From: Antilocapra americana
Lineage: Eukaryota; Chordata; Mammalia; Artiodactyla; Antilocapridae
Direction of reading: 5' to 3'
DNA length: 64,000 nucleotides
Assembly: GCA_007570785.1 (NCBI GenBank)
Contig: ML662465.1
Location: forward strand, 6,995,974-7,059,973
Below the pieces are notes generated by a model. The model was not told where the DNA came from. It did not search any database and saw only the letters and a program-made list of their open reading frames with translations. Position 1 is the first letter of the stretch; each line of letters starts with the position of its first letter. Shown piece after piece: positions 1 through 10,795 of the stretch. Both the position numbers and the translations under genes were made by a program.

Positions 1-484
1 TTGTCATATAAGAATACACAGACTAAAAGGGAATAAAGAGAGAATTTTAGGACAGATTATTTTAAGTAGTTTTGGGAAAACTGCTTTACTCCACATGGAG
101 AAAAATAATGTTTAACACTTAGCGAAAACCACATACAAATGTGAACTCCTCATGGATTAACATTCAAATTGTAGAAGGAAAAATAAGAAATATTAGGAAA
201 ATATTTTTGAACTTAGGAGCAAGGATGGGCTCCTCAAATGACCTCAGAAGAGCCACATGACCAAAACTGATGAATTACATATCAAATTAAATATTTCTTT
301 CAATAAAGGACAACAGAATCACAAACTGGAAAAATACGCTTTTAAGATTTGGTACCAGCAATAAATATATCTAGAATATACAAAGAACTTCTGAATAGTT
401 ATATGTTTTAAAATAAATATTTAAATAAATTTTGTGTTATGTGAAACTCTGTCATGTGGAGGGATTGTTTTTAAATTTCCTTTT
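1..484. other. AT-rich sequence, nothing identified
   Basis: No exon of the ABCA pattern and no clear repeat family. Presumably gene 2 intron. Confidence 0.4.
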
Positions 485-1480
485 TGAATTGGCATATATT
501 TGACTTACAATATTATATTAGTTTTAGGTGTACAGCATAGTGATTCAGTATTTTTATAGGTTATATTTCATTAAAGGTTATTACAAAACAGCCACTAGGG
601 AAAGCAGTATGGAGGTTCCCCAGAAAACTAAAAATTAGTACTCCTGGGCATATACCTGGACAAAACTGTAATTCAAAATGATACACGCATCCCTATATTC
701 ATAGCAGCAGTGTTCATAACAGCCAAAATGTGGAAACAACCAAAATGTCTATCAACAGATGAAGGGATATGTAAGATATCATACATATATAGAGCAGAAT
801 ACTACACAGCCATAAATAATGCCATTTGGAGCACCACAGATGCAACTATAGATTATCGTACTAAGTGAAGTAAGTCAGAAAGAGGAAGATAAATACCATA
901 TATCACTTCTGGGTAGAATATAAAATATGGCACAAATGAACCTATCTACAAAATAGAAACAGATTCACAAACATAGAAACCAGATTTGTGGTTGCCAAGG
1001 GGGTGGAGAAGACGGAGAGTGATGGACTGGGAATTTGGGGTTATTAGGTGCAAATTATTACATTAAGAAAAGATAAACAGTAAAGTCTAACTGTACAGCA
1101 CAAGGAAAGAAAAAAGTGACGTCAAGGTCGTGTCAGACTCTTTGCGATCCCATGGACTGTAGCCTTCCAGGCTCCTCCATCCATGGGAGTTTCTAGGCAA
1201 TAGTACTGGAGTGGGTTGCCGTTTCCTTTTCCAGGATATCTTCCTGACCCAGGGATTGAACCTGGGTCTCCTGCATTTCAGGCAGATTCTTTACTGTCAG
1301 AGCCACCAGGGGAACCCATAGCACAAGGAACTATATCCAATTTCCTGGGATAAGTCATAATGGAAAATAATATTTAAAAAAAGAATGTATATATATGTCA
1401 AATATGTTGAGTTCACTTTGCTATACACCAGAAATTAGCACATTATAAATGAAATACACCTCGATTAAAAAAAGATATAA
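485..1480 (+). mobile_element. LINE-1 3' end fragments
   Basis: From about 590 on the plus strand: L1 ORF2/3' UTR landmarks (AGTATGGAGGTTCC, ATACACGCATCCCTATATTC, ACAGCCAAAATGTGGAA, AAGTCAGAAAGAGGAAGAT). Positions 485-590 look like an opposite-strand L1 piece. The element is split by a Bov-tA at 1108-1319. Confidence 0.75.
1108..1319 (-). mobile_element. Bov-tA SINE with target-site duplication
   Basis: Minus-strand Bov-tA (TGGACTGTAGCCTTCCAGGC ... GATTCTTTACTGTCAGAGCC). An exact 11-bp duplication AGCACAAGGAA lies at 1097-1107 and 1320-1330. Inserted into the L1. Confidence 0.9.
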
Positions 1481-1842
1481 AAAATGATGGCTATAATTCC
1501 TTGTGTTGTACAATTAATATATCCTTGTTATTTATATATTTTGTACATTGTAGCTTGTATCTCTTAATCCCAAATCCTATCTTAATTTCCTCTTCACTCT
1601 GGTAACTACTAGTTTTCTATATCAGTTGATCTTTTTATTTTGTCATGTACGTGAATTTTATTTTTTGGATTCCACACATAAGTGATATCACAAAGTATTT
1701 ATCTTTTTCTGCCTGATATTTCACTAAGCATAATATTCTTTAGGTTTACTCACATTGCAGTAAATGGCAGAACTGTGTTCTTTTTTGACTGAGTAATATT
1801 TCATTATATATCTTTTTTATATTATCCCATTATATATGTATA

Positions 1843-2165
1843 TGGGCTTCCCTAAAAGCTCAATTGGTAAAGAATCCACCTGCAATGCAGGAGAACCCAG
1901 TTCGATATCTGGGTCATGAAGATCCCTGGAGAAGGGATAGGCTACCCATTCCAATATTCTTGGGCTTTCCTGATGGCTCAGATGGTAAAGAATCTACCTG
2001 TATTGCAAGAGACCTGGGTTTTATCCCTGGGCTAGGAAGATCTCCTAGAGGAGAGCATAGCAACCCAACCCAGTATTCTCCCCTGGAGAATCCCCAAGGA
2101 TAGAGGAGCCTGGTGGGCTACAGTCTATAGGGTCGCAAAGAGTCGGATGCAACTGAGCAGCTAAG
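1843..2165 (+). mobile_element. BOV-A2-type dimeric SINE
   Basis: Two BovA units in a row (GGGCTTCC...AAAGAATCCACCTGCAAT and GGGCTTTCC...AAAGAATCTACCTGTATT) followed by the TGGGCTACAGTCTATAGGGT tail. Confidence 0.85.
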
Positions 2166-2184
2166 CACAGCGCAGCATATATAT

Positions 2185-2378
2185 ATATAGTATCTGAATC
2201 TTTGTGACCCCATGGACTGTAACCCGCCAGGATCCTCTGTCCATGGAATTCTCTAGGCAAGAATACTGGCATGGGCATCCATTTCCTTCTTCAGGGGATC
2301 TTCCTGATCCAAGGATCAAATCTAGGTCTCCTCCACTGCACGTGGATTCTTTACCACCTGAACCACCAGGGAAGCCAT
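2185..2378 (-). mobile_element. Bov-tA SINE
   Basis: Reverse-strand Bov-tA: CCCATGGACTGTAACCCGCC ... GGATTCTTTACCACCTGAAC CACCAGGGAAGCC. Followed by a (TATC)n/(TA)n tract. Confidence 0.85.
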
Positions 2379-2442
2379 ATACATATATCTATCTATCTAT
2401 CTATCTATCTATATATATATATATCTATATATATATATCACA
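2379..2442. repeat. Microsatellite (TATC)n then (TA)n
   Basis: About seven TATC/ATCT units, then alternating TA with a few interruptions, directly at the SINE end. Confidence 0.9.
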
Positions 2443-3835
2443 TATTGTTTATTCATTTGTCTTTTGATGAACACTTGAGTTGCTTCCATATCTTGGCTAT
2501 TGTAAATATTGCTGCTATGGACATTGTGTGCATGTATCTTTTCCAGTCAGGGTTTTCATTTTCTTTGAGATGTATATTGAGGAGTGGAACTACTGGATCA
2601 TATAGCAGTTCTAACTGTAGTCTTCTAAGTATCCATACTGTTTTCCATTCCCACCAACAGTGTACAAGGGATTCTCTTTTCTCCAAATTCTTGGCAACAT
2701 TTGTTATTTGTAGACTTTTGGTGACAGCCATTCTGATATAAGTGAAATGTTATCTCATTTGATTTACATTTTTCTAATAATTAGTGATACTGAAAACCTT
2801 TCTATGTGTTTTTTGGCCATCCATACGTTTTCTGTGGAAAAAATGTATATTCAGGTCTTCTACCCATTTTTTGATTGGGTTGTTAGTTTTTTTGATATTG
2901 AGTTGTATAAGCTGTTTGTGTATTTTGGATATTAACCCATTGTCTGTCATACCATTTGCAAATATTTCTTCTCATTCCATATGAGAAATGGAATTTTGTT
3001 GATGTTTTTCTCTGTTGTGCAAAAGCTTTTAAGCTTAATTCTTAATTTTTACTTTTGTCTTAGGAGACAGATACAAAAGACTTTGCTACAATTTCCATCA
3101 AAGAATGTCCTGCCTATGTTCTCTTCTAAGAGTTCCACAGTATCAAGTCTTATATTTAGTCCTTAATCTTTTTCAAGTTTATTTTAGTATGTGGCATTAT
3201 GAGGCAATGTTCTAATCTCATTGTTTTACATGTAGCTGCCCTTTTTTTTTTTCAGCCTAACTTTTTGAAAAGACTTTTTTCTTCATTGTATAGTCTTACC
3301 TATATAAACTGACTATAGGTTTGTGGATTTATTTCTGGGATCTCTACTCTGTTTCACTGGCCTATGTATCTGTTTTTGTGCTGCACCATTCTGCTTTGAT
3401 TACTGTATATTTGTAGTGTAGTCTGAAGTCAGGGAATATGATAGCTTCAGCTTTGTTCTTTTTTAATCAAGCTTGCTTTAGCAATTTGGAGTCTTCTGTG
3501 GTTCCATATAGATTTTAGGATTGTTTGTTCTAGCTCTGTGAAAAATGTCATGGGTATTTTGATAGAGATTGTATTAAATCTGTAGATTGCTTTCCGTATG
3601 GCCATCTTAGCAACATTAACTCGCTAATTCAACAGCATGGACCATCTTTCCCTTTGTTTGAATCATCTTTAATTTTCTTCATCAATGTTCTATAGTTTTT
3701 TTTTAATAGAAACTCTTTTCTATGAAGGAATTGCTGTTTTTAGGCTTCAAAAGATTCTTTTGTGTTTATAAAATTGAAATATCAAGCATTGAGTTTTCTC
3801 ATTCCTTCTTTGATATATTTAATACCTACCCAAAG

Positions 3836-3965
3836 AAGATAACCTAGAGGAGGGCATGGCAACCCACTCCAGTATTCTTGCCTGGAGAATCCCATGGACA
3901 GGAGCCTGATAGTTTGCAGTCCATATGGTCTCAAAGAGTCAGATATAAATGAAGTGAATTAGCAT
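3836..3965 (+). mobile_element. Truncated Bov-tA SINE
   Basis: Begins inside the body (GAGGAGGGCATGGCAACCCA) and runs to the degenerate tail. Confidence 0.8.
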
Positions 3966-4870
3966 GAAGCAGTAGCCGTCTTAATTTTATACTCATCTAC
4001 TTATCAATCCTTCTTAATCTTTGTATCCTTGTCTTCTTTTCTTTACTCTTCCTTATTTTAAATGTTACCAAACATGCTTCATCCACCTTTCTTTTCATAA
4101 CATTTTCCCACTAACAGTATGGCATTAAGGAAACCCAAGGGCATACTGCCTGGTGTCAAGTAACACAACACTCAAAATCAAGAAGTGAAATGACAAAACA
4201 AAATTCAGATGTCCAACCCAAAAAAGAGTCATTCTCTGAAACACTGCAATCAATTATATAAATTGTGAAATACAGATACAGTCTTCTTTATTCATCAATA
4301 GAAACAAAAGTTTGTGTTCAGATCTAAACAAATCCCAAAGATGAAGATGAGTGTAATTACTTGGAGAGTGTCATTACTTGAAGAGATGCATCCACTACCA
4401 TATCATTTCTCCTGTTCATACTAAATATTGCTATGATTTTGTCTCTCATAACTTCTAGGAAGAAATTTCATATTCCTTCACTTTACACATTAGGTATTTA
4501 ATGATCTATTTGCCTCTTAGCTTCACTTCTAATAGCCTCCTGAATAACTCTTTACTCTAGCTATAAAAAAGAAAACAAACAAAATGCCGTGTAGTGCCCT
4601 GAACGTGGCATCCTATCTTGATGTGTTTATGATCTTACTTGCACTGCATGGAACGGCACTCATTTATCTCCATCTAGCTAATTCATACAGTTACTTGTAG
4701 ACTCAGCTTAAATTCTTTCTCAACAGACTACATAAAGATTATTTTTAATGACTGTCTAATATGTTCATCTATTCTCTTACTGGTTATGATGTTTCCAATT
4801 TTTGTTGCTAATGCTAAAATGTGCATAGGTTTTTGTCTTCTACTGAATATTTGCTAAATATAAAAAGCTC
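3966..4870. other. AT-rich intron sequence, nothing identified
   Basis: Checked on both strands for the next expected ABCA exon (a peptide like REGFLAVQ). None seen, and no repeat family recognised. Confidence 0.4.
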
Positions 4871-4871
4871 A

Positions 4872-5190
4872 AGGGCTTCACTGGTAGCTCAGCTGGTAAG
4901 CAATCTGCCTGCAATACAGGAGACCCTGGTTCAATTCCGGGGTTGGGAATATCTGCTGGAGAAGGCATAGGCTACCCACTCCAGTATTCTTGGGCTTCCC
5001 TGGTAGCTCAGCTGGTATAGAATCTGCCTGCAGTGTGGAAGACCTGGGTTTTATTCTTGGGTTGGGAAGATCCTTGGAGAAAGGAATGGCTACCCACTTT
5101 AGAATTCTGGCCCGGAGAAATCCATGGACTGTATAGTCCATGGGGTCACAAAGAGTCAAACATGACTGAGTGACTTTCACTTTGCATAAA
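4872..5190 (+). mobile_element. BOV-A2-type dimeric SINE
   Basis: Two units (GGGCTTCACTGGTAGCTCAG and GGGCTTCCCTGGTAGCTCAG) with the common tail CATGGGGTCACAAAGAGTCA. Confidence 0.88.
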
Positions 5191-5429
5191 AATCTCAAAT
5201 ATAGTCAGTAAACTCATATTACACTGTAAGGGCTTTTCAAGAAAATATGCAATATAAAAATCTGAATTAAAATCATCACAGTTTTAAAAGTTTTAGATCA
5301 AATCAACAGAATTATACATAGACATGAATATTCAAACAATACCAACAAATTAAAATGCATATATTTGGAAAGCAGAACACTAAACCACAGCTAAATAAAG
5401 ATAAGCATATTGGTATAAGAATGGAAAGA

Positions 5430-5632
5430 GTTTCCCTGGTGGCTTAGTGATAAAGAATTCACCTGCCAAAGGAGACATGGGTTTGATTCCTGGGTTGGAA
5501 AGTTCCTCTGGAGAAGGAAATGGTGATCTACTCCAGTATTCTTGCCTGGAAAATCCCATGGACAGAGGAGCTTTGCAGGCTACTGTCCACAGGGTCATAA
5601 AAGATTCTGGCATGAATTAGTGATTAAATAAC
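5430..5632 (+). mobile_element. Bov-tA SINE
   Basis: TTTCCCTGGTGGCTTAGTGA through GGCTACTGTCCACAGGGTCA. Confidence 0.85.
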
Positions 5633-5639
5633 AACAAAG

Positions 5640-5880
5640 CATTATATACATATATTATATATTCTCTCTTTCTATTTTTTTTAGTTTACCAAATGTATAA
5701 GATTTAGTAGTTTTTATATAATATACATTTAATTTAAAAATTACAAGTTAAGAATAAAGTGATTTATTTCATATATTTGTATATATACATATATGTATAC
5801 ATACATGTATACACATACATATATGTACACACAATACAAATAACATATATATTATTAGAAAGTATAATAAAAATTAAGTA
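5640..5880. repeat. TA/CA-rich low-complexity tract
   Basis: Imperfect TATATA and ATACATATATGTATAC runs. Confidence 0.7.
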
Positions 5881-5905
5881 TGCATATGCATAAAGATCTG
5901 CTCAC

Positions 5906-6047
5906 CAGGACCTCCTCCATCATGATGACCTGGATTCCTCGGTCCTACAGAGGGCTTATTAGGAAAAAGTAAGGTTGTTTTCCAGCCTGTCTCATCTGGC
6001 CATATGATAGTCCTCTGTATAGCAGCAAAACGCAGACGATATTTTAC
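5906..6047 (-). CDS. ABCA gene 2, exon 4: extracellular domain 1, last exon in window
   Basis: 142 nt, phase 0 in (VKYRLRFAAIQRTIIWPDET), then GWKTTLLFPNKPSVGPRNPG and HHDGGGP, with one base of Gly out at donor GTGAGC. Acceptor ...CTACTTCTAG. The layout 'VKY.LRF....' then 'GW.TT.LFP.....GPR.P....DGG.PG' is that of ABCA3-like extracellular loops, and it joins the preceding LPLQ exon in frame. The frame is intact through the run of five T. The next family exon (starting about YIREGFLAVQ) is not seen in positions 1-5905, so gene 2 continues outside the window. A short repeat and an assembly gap sit just upstream in the intron. Confidence 0.9.
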
Positions 6048-6060
6048 CTAGAAGTAGCAG

Positions 6061-6116
6061 CAGAAAACAAACTATGTTTAAAACCAAGCAGAAAACAAAC
6101 TATGTTTAAAACCAAG
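6061..6116. repeat. Two-copy 28-bp direct repeat
   Basis: A 28-bp unit starting CAGAAAACAAACTATG and ending ACCAAG occurs twice head to tail (6061-6088, 6089-6116), with a partial third copy after the gap. A short tandem repeat of uncertain copy number in the intron next to ABCA gene 2 exon 4. Confidence 0.9.
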
Positions 6117-6123
6117 CTAAACT

Positions 6124-6133
6124 NNNNNNNNNN
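6124..6133. other. Assembly gap (10 N)
   Basis: Ten Ns. The 13 bases before the gap (ACCAAGCTAAACT, 6111-6123) are repeated right after it (6134-6146), so the two contig ends probably overlap rather than flank missing sequence. Confidence 0.98.
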
Positions 6134-6229
6134 ACCAAGCTAAACTGAAAAGCAAATATTAAAAAATAAAGCAAAGTTAAATCCACATAGGAAACCATGG
6201 GATTTGAAATTGAGACTCATCTGATATGA

Positions 6230-7080
6230 AAGTGATTCTGAATGCCTGCAAATGACAGTGACTTCAAGCACAGCAAATATAATTCAGTCATATCTATATT
6301 TGAAGTTCCCTCCCAATGCAGACAGTTCACAAAAGAAGATATACACATGGCCCACAAATATATAAAAAGCTTCTCAATGTCACAGAATGGAATAAATACA
6401 AAAAACCCTACACTGATATCTTTCTTATCTGTCACACAGGAAAAGTCAAAACATACTGTGTTAATAACATACTGTGTTGGCAAGGCAGCCAACAGGCACT
6501 TTAACACATTGCTTGTAGTATGCAAAATGGCACAATAATAATGGAGAATCTGACAATGTTCCACGAAACTATATATGCATGCATTGTTTAATTCAGCAAT
6601 CATACTTTGAATAACAGAGTTGGAACATAAACCTCAAACAGCACGGGAAAAAAACCACATGCACAAGGTTGTTTGTTGTAACATTCTTTGTGGTGGAAAT
6701 ACAGCATATCGGAATCAACCTAACTGCTCATATGTAAAAGACTGCATAAGTTACACAGTACAGAGTTCTGTACTCAAGGTATAGTCAGAAAGTAGAAACA
6801 AGATAACCTAATGGAAAGGTTATACTATCCATACTAGATAACCTAATGCGTAGGAGAACCCTAAGGTATCAGATAGAGACAGCAGGAAGCAGGCATTGGC
6901 CCTAGGACTAAGGAAACAAAAACAAGGGTTTGCAATTATTAAAAATAGTATGCTTAAATGAGAGGCCATGTGGGGATGAAAAATCAAGCCTCTGAGGAGG
7001 GGCGTAAGTCAGCTAGTACTAGGTTACAGAGCTTGAAAGAGGGGACTTTGAACGGGGACCTTGACTTCTGAAAAGGAGCT
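6230..7080 (+). mobile_element. Old LINE-1 fragment
   Basis: Degenerate L1 ORF2 landmarks: GTTCACAAAAGAAGATATAC, CCCACAAATATATAAAAAGC, later GTGGTGGAAATACAGCATAT. The 98-codon open frame here is a remnant, not a gene. Confidence 0.55.
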
Positions 7081-7560
7081 CCAGTTGCCTAGTGCTGGAT
7101 ATCTCTGAGAGGGTGTGATAAGGCTGATATTGAAAAGTGTTGAGCAATCTTCAAACTGCATTTGTCTGCCGCTATGAGAAAGAAAATGCTACTGACAAAA
7201 AAAAAAGAGATATTGCTGGGGTGTCATTCACACCAACTACAAGCAGCCAGAAAGCTGACAGAAAAATTCAAGTTACTTCTTTTTCTCCAAGTCTTGCTTC
7301 TAGTCTGCCTCTAGTGCCCTTTATTAGCTGAGTCCCATAGCTGGCTGAAAAAGTGGAAATGTAGCTGTAGCATCAAAAAGCAAAGTAGAAGAATGGATTT
7401 ATGGTTGAAAAAGAAAATAATTTACTGACATGTATGCTACCTTTTTCATAAAAGAGGCAAAATTAGGTGTGCATATATACTTTATATTATACATCATATA
7501 AGCTTAAATATATAAACTTGTATATATGTAATATCTATATACTTTATCCATTAATATACT
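7081..7560. other. Intron sequence, nothing identified
   Basis: No ABCA exon and no clear repeat. A 64-codon open frame (7137-7331) matches nothing I know. Confidence 0.4.
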
Positions 7561-7579
7561 TAAGTTTTGGATGCACTGC

Positions 7580-8330
7580 AAAGAAAGTTAGACTTCAGCA
7601 CACTTTCACCAAATAGTTCATCATTTACTAGATTTTAATATTTGCAAATTTATACACACACAATGTACAAATCTTAACTGTACATTTCCTTAACTATGTA
7701 AGTTTTAACAAATGCATAGCTATTCTAACTACTATCAAGATAAACATTACCCTCATTCCAGAAAGTTTTTTTAATGCCCTTTCCCCATTGATCCTGACCA
7801 CAGTCAGAGATATAATTTTTCTAATTTCACTACAGATTAACTCTGCCCATTATAAAATTTCATATAAATGGAATTAAATATAGGATTGTACTCTTTCATA
7901 GAAGGCTTCTTTTACTCCATATGTTTTTAAATTCATTAATGCAATTGCTATTTTCAGTAGTTAATTCCTTTGTGTCACTGAGCAGTATTCCATAGGGGAC
8001 TTCCCTGATGCTCAGTGATAAAGAATACACCTGTCAATTCAGGAGCTGCAGGAGATTTGGGTTTGATCCCTGGGTTGAATTCACTCCAGTATTCTGCCTG
8101 GAGAATCCCATGGATAGAGAAGCCTGGCAGGCTACAGTCCACTGGGTCACAAGGAGTCAGACATGATTGAGCATGCAGGAACAGAGTAATATTCCATAGT
8201 ATGACTATAACAGAGCTCATTAATTTTATTATAAATGGGTGCTGAATTTTCTCAAACCTTTTTCTGTATCAGTTGAGATTAAAAAGCTGAAAATTGGCTA
8301 AAAACTCAACATTCAAAACACAAAGATCAT
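7580..8330 (-). mobile_element. Antisense LINE-1 fragment interrupted by a Bov-tA
   Basis: TTCATATAAATGGAATTAAA and GGTGCTGAATTTTCTCAAAC are L1 antisense-like. The phrase TATTCCATAG appears on both sides of the inserted SINE (7997-8178). Confidence 0.6.
7997..8178 (+). mobile_element. Bov-tA SINE
   Basis: GACTTCCCTGATGCTCAGTG ... GGCTACAGTCCACTGGGTCA, with an internal deletion. Confidence 0.85.
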
Positions 8331-8985
8331 GGCATCTGGTCCCATCTTTCATGACAAATAGGGGAAAAAAATGGAAATGGTGACAGACTTTATTTTCTTG
8401 GGCTCCAAAATCACTGCAGATGGTAACCACAGCCATGAAATTAAAAGACACTTGCTCCTTGGACATAAAGCTGTGACAAACCTGTACTCCATATTAAAAA
8501 GCAGAGACATCACTTTGCTGACAAAGTTCTGCAGAGTCAAAGCTATGGTATTCCCTGTAGTCATGTATGGATGTGAGAGCTGGACCATAAAGAAAGCTGA
8601 GTGCCGGAGAATTGATGCTTTTGAACTGTGGTGTTGGAGAAAACTCTAGAAAGTCCGTTGGACAGCAAGGAGATTAAACCAGCCAATCCTAAAGGAAATC
8701 AACCCTGAATATTCACTGGAAGGACTGATTCTGAAGTTGAAGCTCCAATACTTTGGTTATGTGATGTGAAGAGCTGACTCATTGGAAAAGATCCTGTTCC
8801 TGGGAAACACTGAGGGTGGGAGGAGAAGGGGGTGACAGAGAATGAGATGGTTGGATAGCATCATTGATTCAGTGGACATGAGTTAGAACAAACTCTGGGA
8901 AATAGCGAAGGACAGCGAGGTCTGGCATGCTGCAATCTATGGAGTTGCAAAGAGCTGAACAGGACTGAGTGACTGAACTCACCAC
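8277..8985 (+). mobile_element. BovB LINE, 3' fragment
   Basis: Encodes the end of BovB ORF2 (DFIFLGSKITADGNHSHEIK; VVMYGCESWTIKKAE) and ends in the typical GAGTGACTGAACT tail. Stops after the 92-codon piece. RTE-clade retrotransposon, inactive fragment. Confidence 0.93.
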
Positions 8986-9605
8986 TGTGGAAAACAGTAT
9001 GGAGGTTCCTTAAAAAATTAAAATAGCGTTACCATATGATCCAGCAATTTTATTCCTGAGTATTTTTCAAAGAGCAAATTACTCATTTTAAAAATATACA
9101 TGCGCCCCAGTGTTCACAGCTGTATTATTTACAATAGCCAATGTGGAAGCAACATTAGTGTCTATCCACAGTTAAATGGATACAGAAGATATCATACACG
9201 GGAATATTACTACACCACAAAAGAATGAAAATTTGCCATTTGCAACATCATAGATGGAAATGTTGCTTAGAGAAAAGATAAAGAAAGAAAAATACTGCTT
9301 GCTATCACTTACCTGTGGTATCTAAAAACAAAACAAATGACTATAACAAAGCAGACACAGACTCACAGATACAGAGAAAGAACTATAGTAGTTATCAGTG
9401 GGAGAGAGGGAAAGAGGGAGAGGCATATAGGGGTAGGGATTAAGGAATACAAACTATCAGTTTTAAAATAATGAGCTACAAGGACATATTGCACAGCACA
9501 GGGAATATAAACAAATTTTATAACTTTAAATGGTGTATAATTTATGAAAAATTTGAAACTCCATGTTGCATATCTAAAACTACTATTGTAAATAAAAACA
9601 TCATA
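8986..9605 (+). mobile_element. LINE-1 3' end
   Basis: CCACTGTGGAAAACAGTATG, ACCATATGATCCAGCAATTT, GCATATAGGGGTAGGGATTA and a 3' UTR-like end. Directly abuts the BovB tail. Confidence 0.8.
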
Positions 9606-10090
9606 ATAAAAAAGGGCATTGGAATTTTGATAAGGGTTGTGATGAATCTAGGTAGCTATTAGGAGTGTGATATCTTAACAAATTAGGTCTTCTTACCCAT
9701 GAACTTAGGGCTTCCCAGATGTCGCTAGTGATAAAGAACCTGCCGGACAATGCAGGAGACATAAGAGATGCAGGTTTGATCCCTGGGTTGGGAAGATCCC
9801 CTGGAAGAGGGCACAGCAACCCACTCCAGTATTCTTGCCTGGAGAACTCCATGGACAGAGGAGCCTAGGGGGCTATGGCCCGTAGTGTCGCAAAGAATCG
9901 GACATGACTGAAGCAATTTAGAATGCATGTGCACACCCATGAACTCAGGCTGTCTTTCCATTTATTTTGGTCTTCTTTAATTTCTTTCAGCAGTGTTTTG
10001 TAGTTTTAAGTGCACATTCTTTGCACCTCCTTGGATAAATTTATTCCTCAGTGTTATATCCTTTCCTCTGTCTACTTATTATTAAGACCA
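9606..10090 (-). mobile_element. Antisense LINE-1 ORF2 fragment with Bov-tA
   Basis: GGGCATTGGAATTTTGATAA and TTAATTTCTTTCAGCAGTGT are classic antisense L1 ORF2 text, interrupted by a Bov-tA at 9708-9950. Confidence 0.75.
9708..9950 (+). mobile_element. Bov-tA SINE
   Basis: GGGCTTCCCAGATGTCGCTA ... GGCTATGGCCCGTAGTGTCG. Confidence 0.88.
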
Positions 10091-10092
10091 TC

Positions 10093-10795
10093 CCAGTTCA
10101 GTTCAGTTCAGTCTCTCAGTAGTTTCCAACTCTTTGTGACTCCATGAACTGCAGCACGCCAGGCTTCCCTGTCCATCACCAATTCCTGGAGTTGACTCAA
10201 ACTCATGTCCACTGAGCCGGTGATGCCATCCAACCATCTCATCCTCTGTCATCCCCTTCTCCCATCTTCAGTCTTTCCCAGTATCAGGGTCTTTTCAAAT
10301 GAGTCAGCTCTTTGCATCAGATGGCCAAAGTATTGGAGTTTCAGCTTCAACATCAGTCCTTCCAATGAATATTCAGAACTGATTTCCTTTAGGATGGACT
10401 TGCTGGATCTTCTTGCAGTCCAAGGGACTCTCAAGAGTCTTCTTCAACACCACAGTTCAAAAGCATCAATTCTATGGTGCTCAGCTTTCTTCACAGTCCA
10501 ACTCTTACATCCATACATGACCATTGGAAAAACCGTAGCCTTGACTAGATGGATGTTTGTTGGCAAAGTAATGTCTCTGCTTTTCAATATGCTGTCTAAG
10601 TTGGTCATAACTTTTCTTCCAAGGAGTAAGTGTCTTTTAATTTCATAGCTGTAATCACCATCTTCAGTGATTTTGGAGCCTCCAAAAATAAAGTCTGCCA
10701 CTGTTTCCCTATCTATTTGCCATGAAGTGATGGGACCGGATACCATGATCTTAGTTTTCTGAATATTGAGCTTTAAGCCAACTTTTTCCCACTAG
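10093..10795 (-). mobile_element. BovB LINE, 3' fragment
   Basis: Begins with the inverted tail CCCAGTTCAGTTCAGTTCAG and encodes on the minus strand VVMYGCKSWTVKKAE and GSKITEDGDYSYEIKRHLLL. Ends upstream in TTGAGCTTTAAGCCAACTTT. Confidence 0.93.

Larger units (their letters stand above)
1490..3830 (-). mobile_element. Antisense LINE-1, ORF2 3' part and 3' UTR, broken by SINEs
   Basis: Reads as antisense L1 (ATTTTGTACATTGTAGCTTGT; TTGCTTCCATATCTTGGCTA; GTTTTCCATTCCCACCAACA; CTTCTACCCATTTTTTGATT). Many stops and frameshifts. Hosts the SINEs at 1843-2165 and 2185-2378. Confidence 0.85.

Noticed and set aside
1843..2165. tRNA gene signal from SINE heads
   Set aside because: The tRNA-like portion belongs to Bov-tA/BOV-A2 repeats, has decayed and is present in many copies; no standalone tRNA gene found.
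2363..2442. Possible CRISPR-like short repeats
   Set aside because: Simple microsatellite without spacers, in a mammalian genome.
6242..6538. 98-codon plus-strand frame
   Set aside because: Old LINE-1 ORF2 text; no host-gene features.
8371..8649. 92-codon frame as a host gene
   Set aside because: C-terminal part of BovB ORF2.
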